Assembly (NCBI GenBank): GCA_964650405.1
Contig: CAZYTO010000192.1
Span: 1-10,995, forward strand
Reading direction: 5' to 3'
Length of the DNA: 10,995 nt
From: CAZYTO01 sp964650405
GTDB taxonomy: Bacteria > Acidobacteriota > Thermoanaerobaculia > Gp7-AA8
In this document: one piece after another, positions 10,977-10,995 of the stretch
How positions within the stretch are numbered: the stretch's first letter is position 1
Layout: the number at the start of each line of letters is the position of its first letter
The notes under the pieces: generated by a model
Database searches by the model: none
What the model saw: the letters and a program-made list of their open reading frames with translations, nothing else
Told to the model about the DNA's origin: nothing
Translations under genes and position numbers: made by a program

Positions 10977-10995
10977 AGGCAGCGCCGGGTTTCCT

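Noticed and set aside
1..10995. tRNA, rRNA, transposase or integrase genes
   Set aside because: No such sequence or protein motif is visible on either strand.

Overview
The window is very GC-rich, almost fully coding, and reads as a surface-polysaccharide (exopolysaccharide or O-antigen-like) assembly locus from a high-GC Gram-negative-type bacterium. A lipoprotein with a lipobox and a WbaP/EpsE-type initiating transferase fit that picture. My best guess is Acidobacteriota or a similar environmental lineage, but this rests only on general character and is weak; nothing in the window is a taxonomic marker.

Positions 1-8413 hold seven plus-strand genes packed as one operon. They are a 5'-truncated membrane protein with an exported C-terminal domain (1-882), a GT-C type membrane glycosyltransferase with an Asp-Glu-Pro motif (879-2861), a GT2 glycosyltransferase (2874-3713), a GT-B fold glycosyltransferase (3710-4870), two more GT2 enzymes (4849-5925 and 5910-7094) and a DUF1972/GT4 rhamnosyltransferase-like enzyme (7091-8413, TTG start). 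Five of the six junctions overlap (4, 4, 22, 16 and 4 bases) and the sixth is a 12-base gap. After a 107-base gap comes the polyprenyl-phosphate hexose-1-phosphate transferase (8521-9963), which would start the lipid-linked glycan that the other enzymes extend. No flippase, polymerase or nucleotide-sugar gene is visible, so the locus continues outside the window.

Positions 9964-10261 are non-coding and hold a short heptamer array and a 13-bp hairpin. On the minus strand, 10786 down to 10262, lie two small tandem paralogues: an exported lipoprotein and a Sec-exported protein sharing the motif DKGGHRA. They converge on the polysaccharide operon. Their upstream region (10787-10995) ends in an octamer array.

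The most unusual feature is a set of short-unit repeat elements scattered through and between the genes. Most are built from degenerate 7-base units, often arranged as opposing arms that form a large imperfect palindrome. Several families share this design: GGGTRYC, GGCGAGC, CCTTCGC, GGATGAA and TTCGCGN, plus an 8-base AAGGCTGA version. Members sit in frame inside at least four glycosyltransferase or membrane-protein genes and are predicted to be translated as 7-residue-periodic peptides such as GTGSQVT. Families whose unit is stop-free lie inside genes. The family that contains a stop (GGATGAA) lies exactly at a gene junction, where it supplies both the stop and the next start codon.
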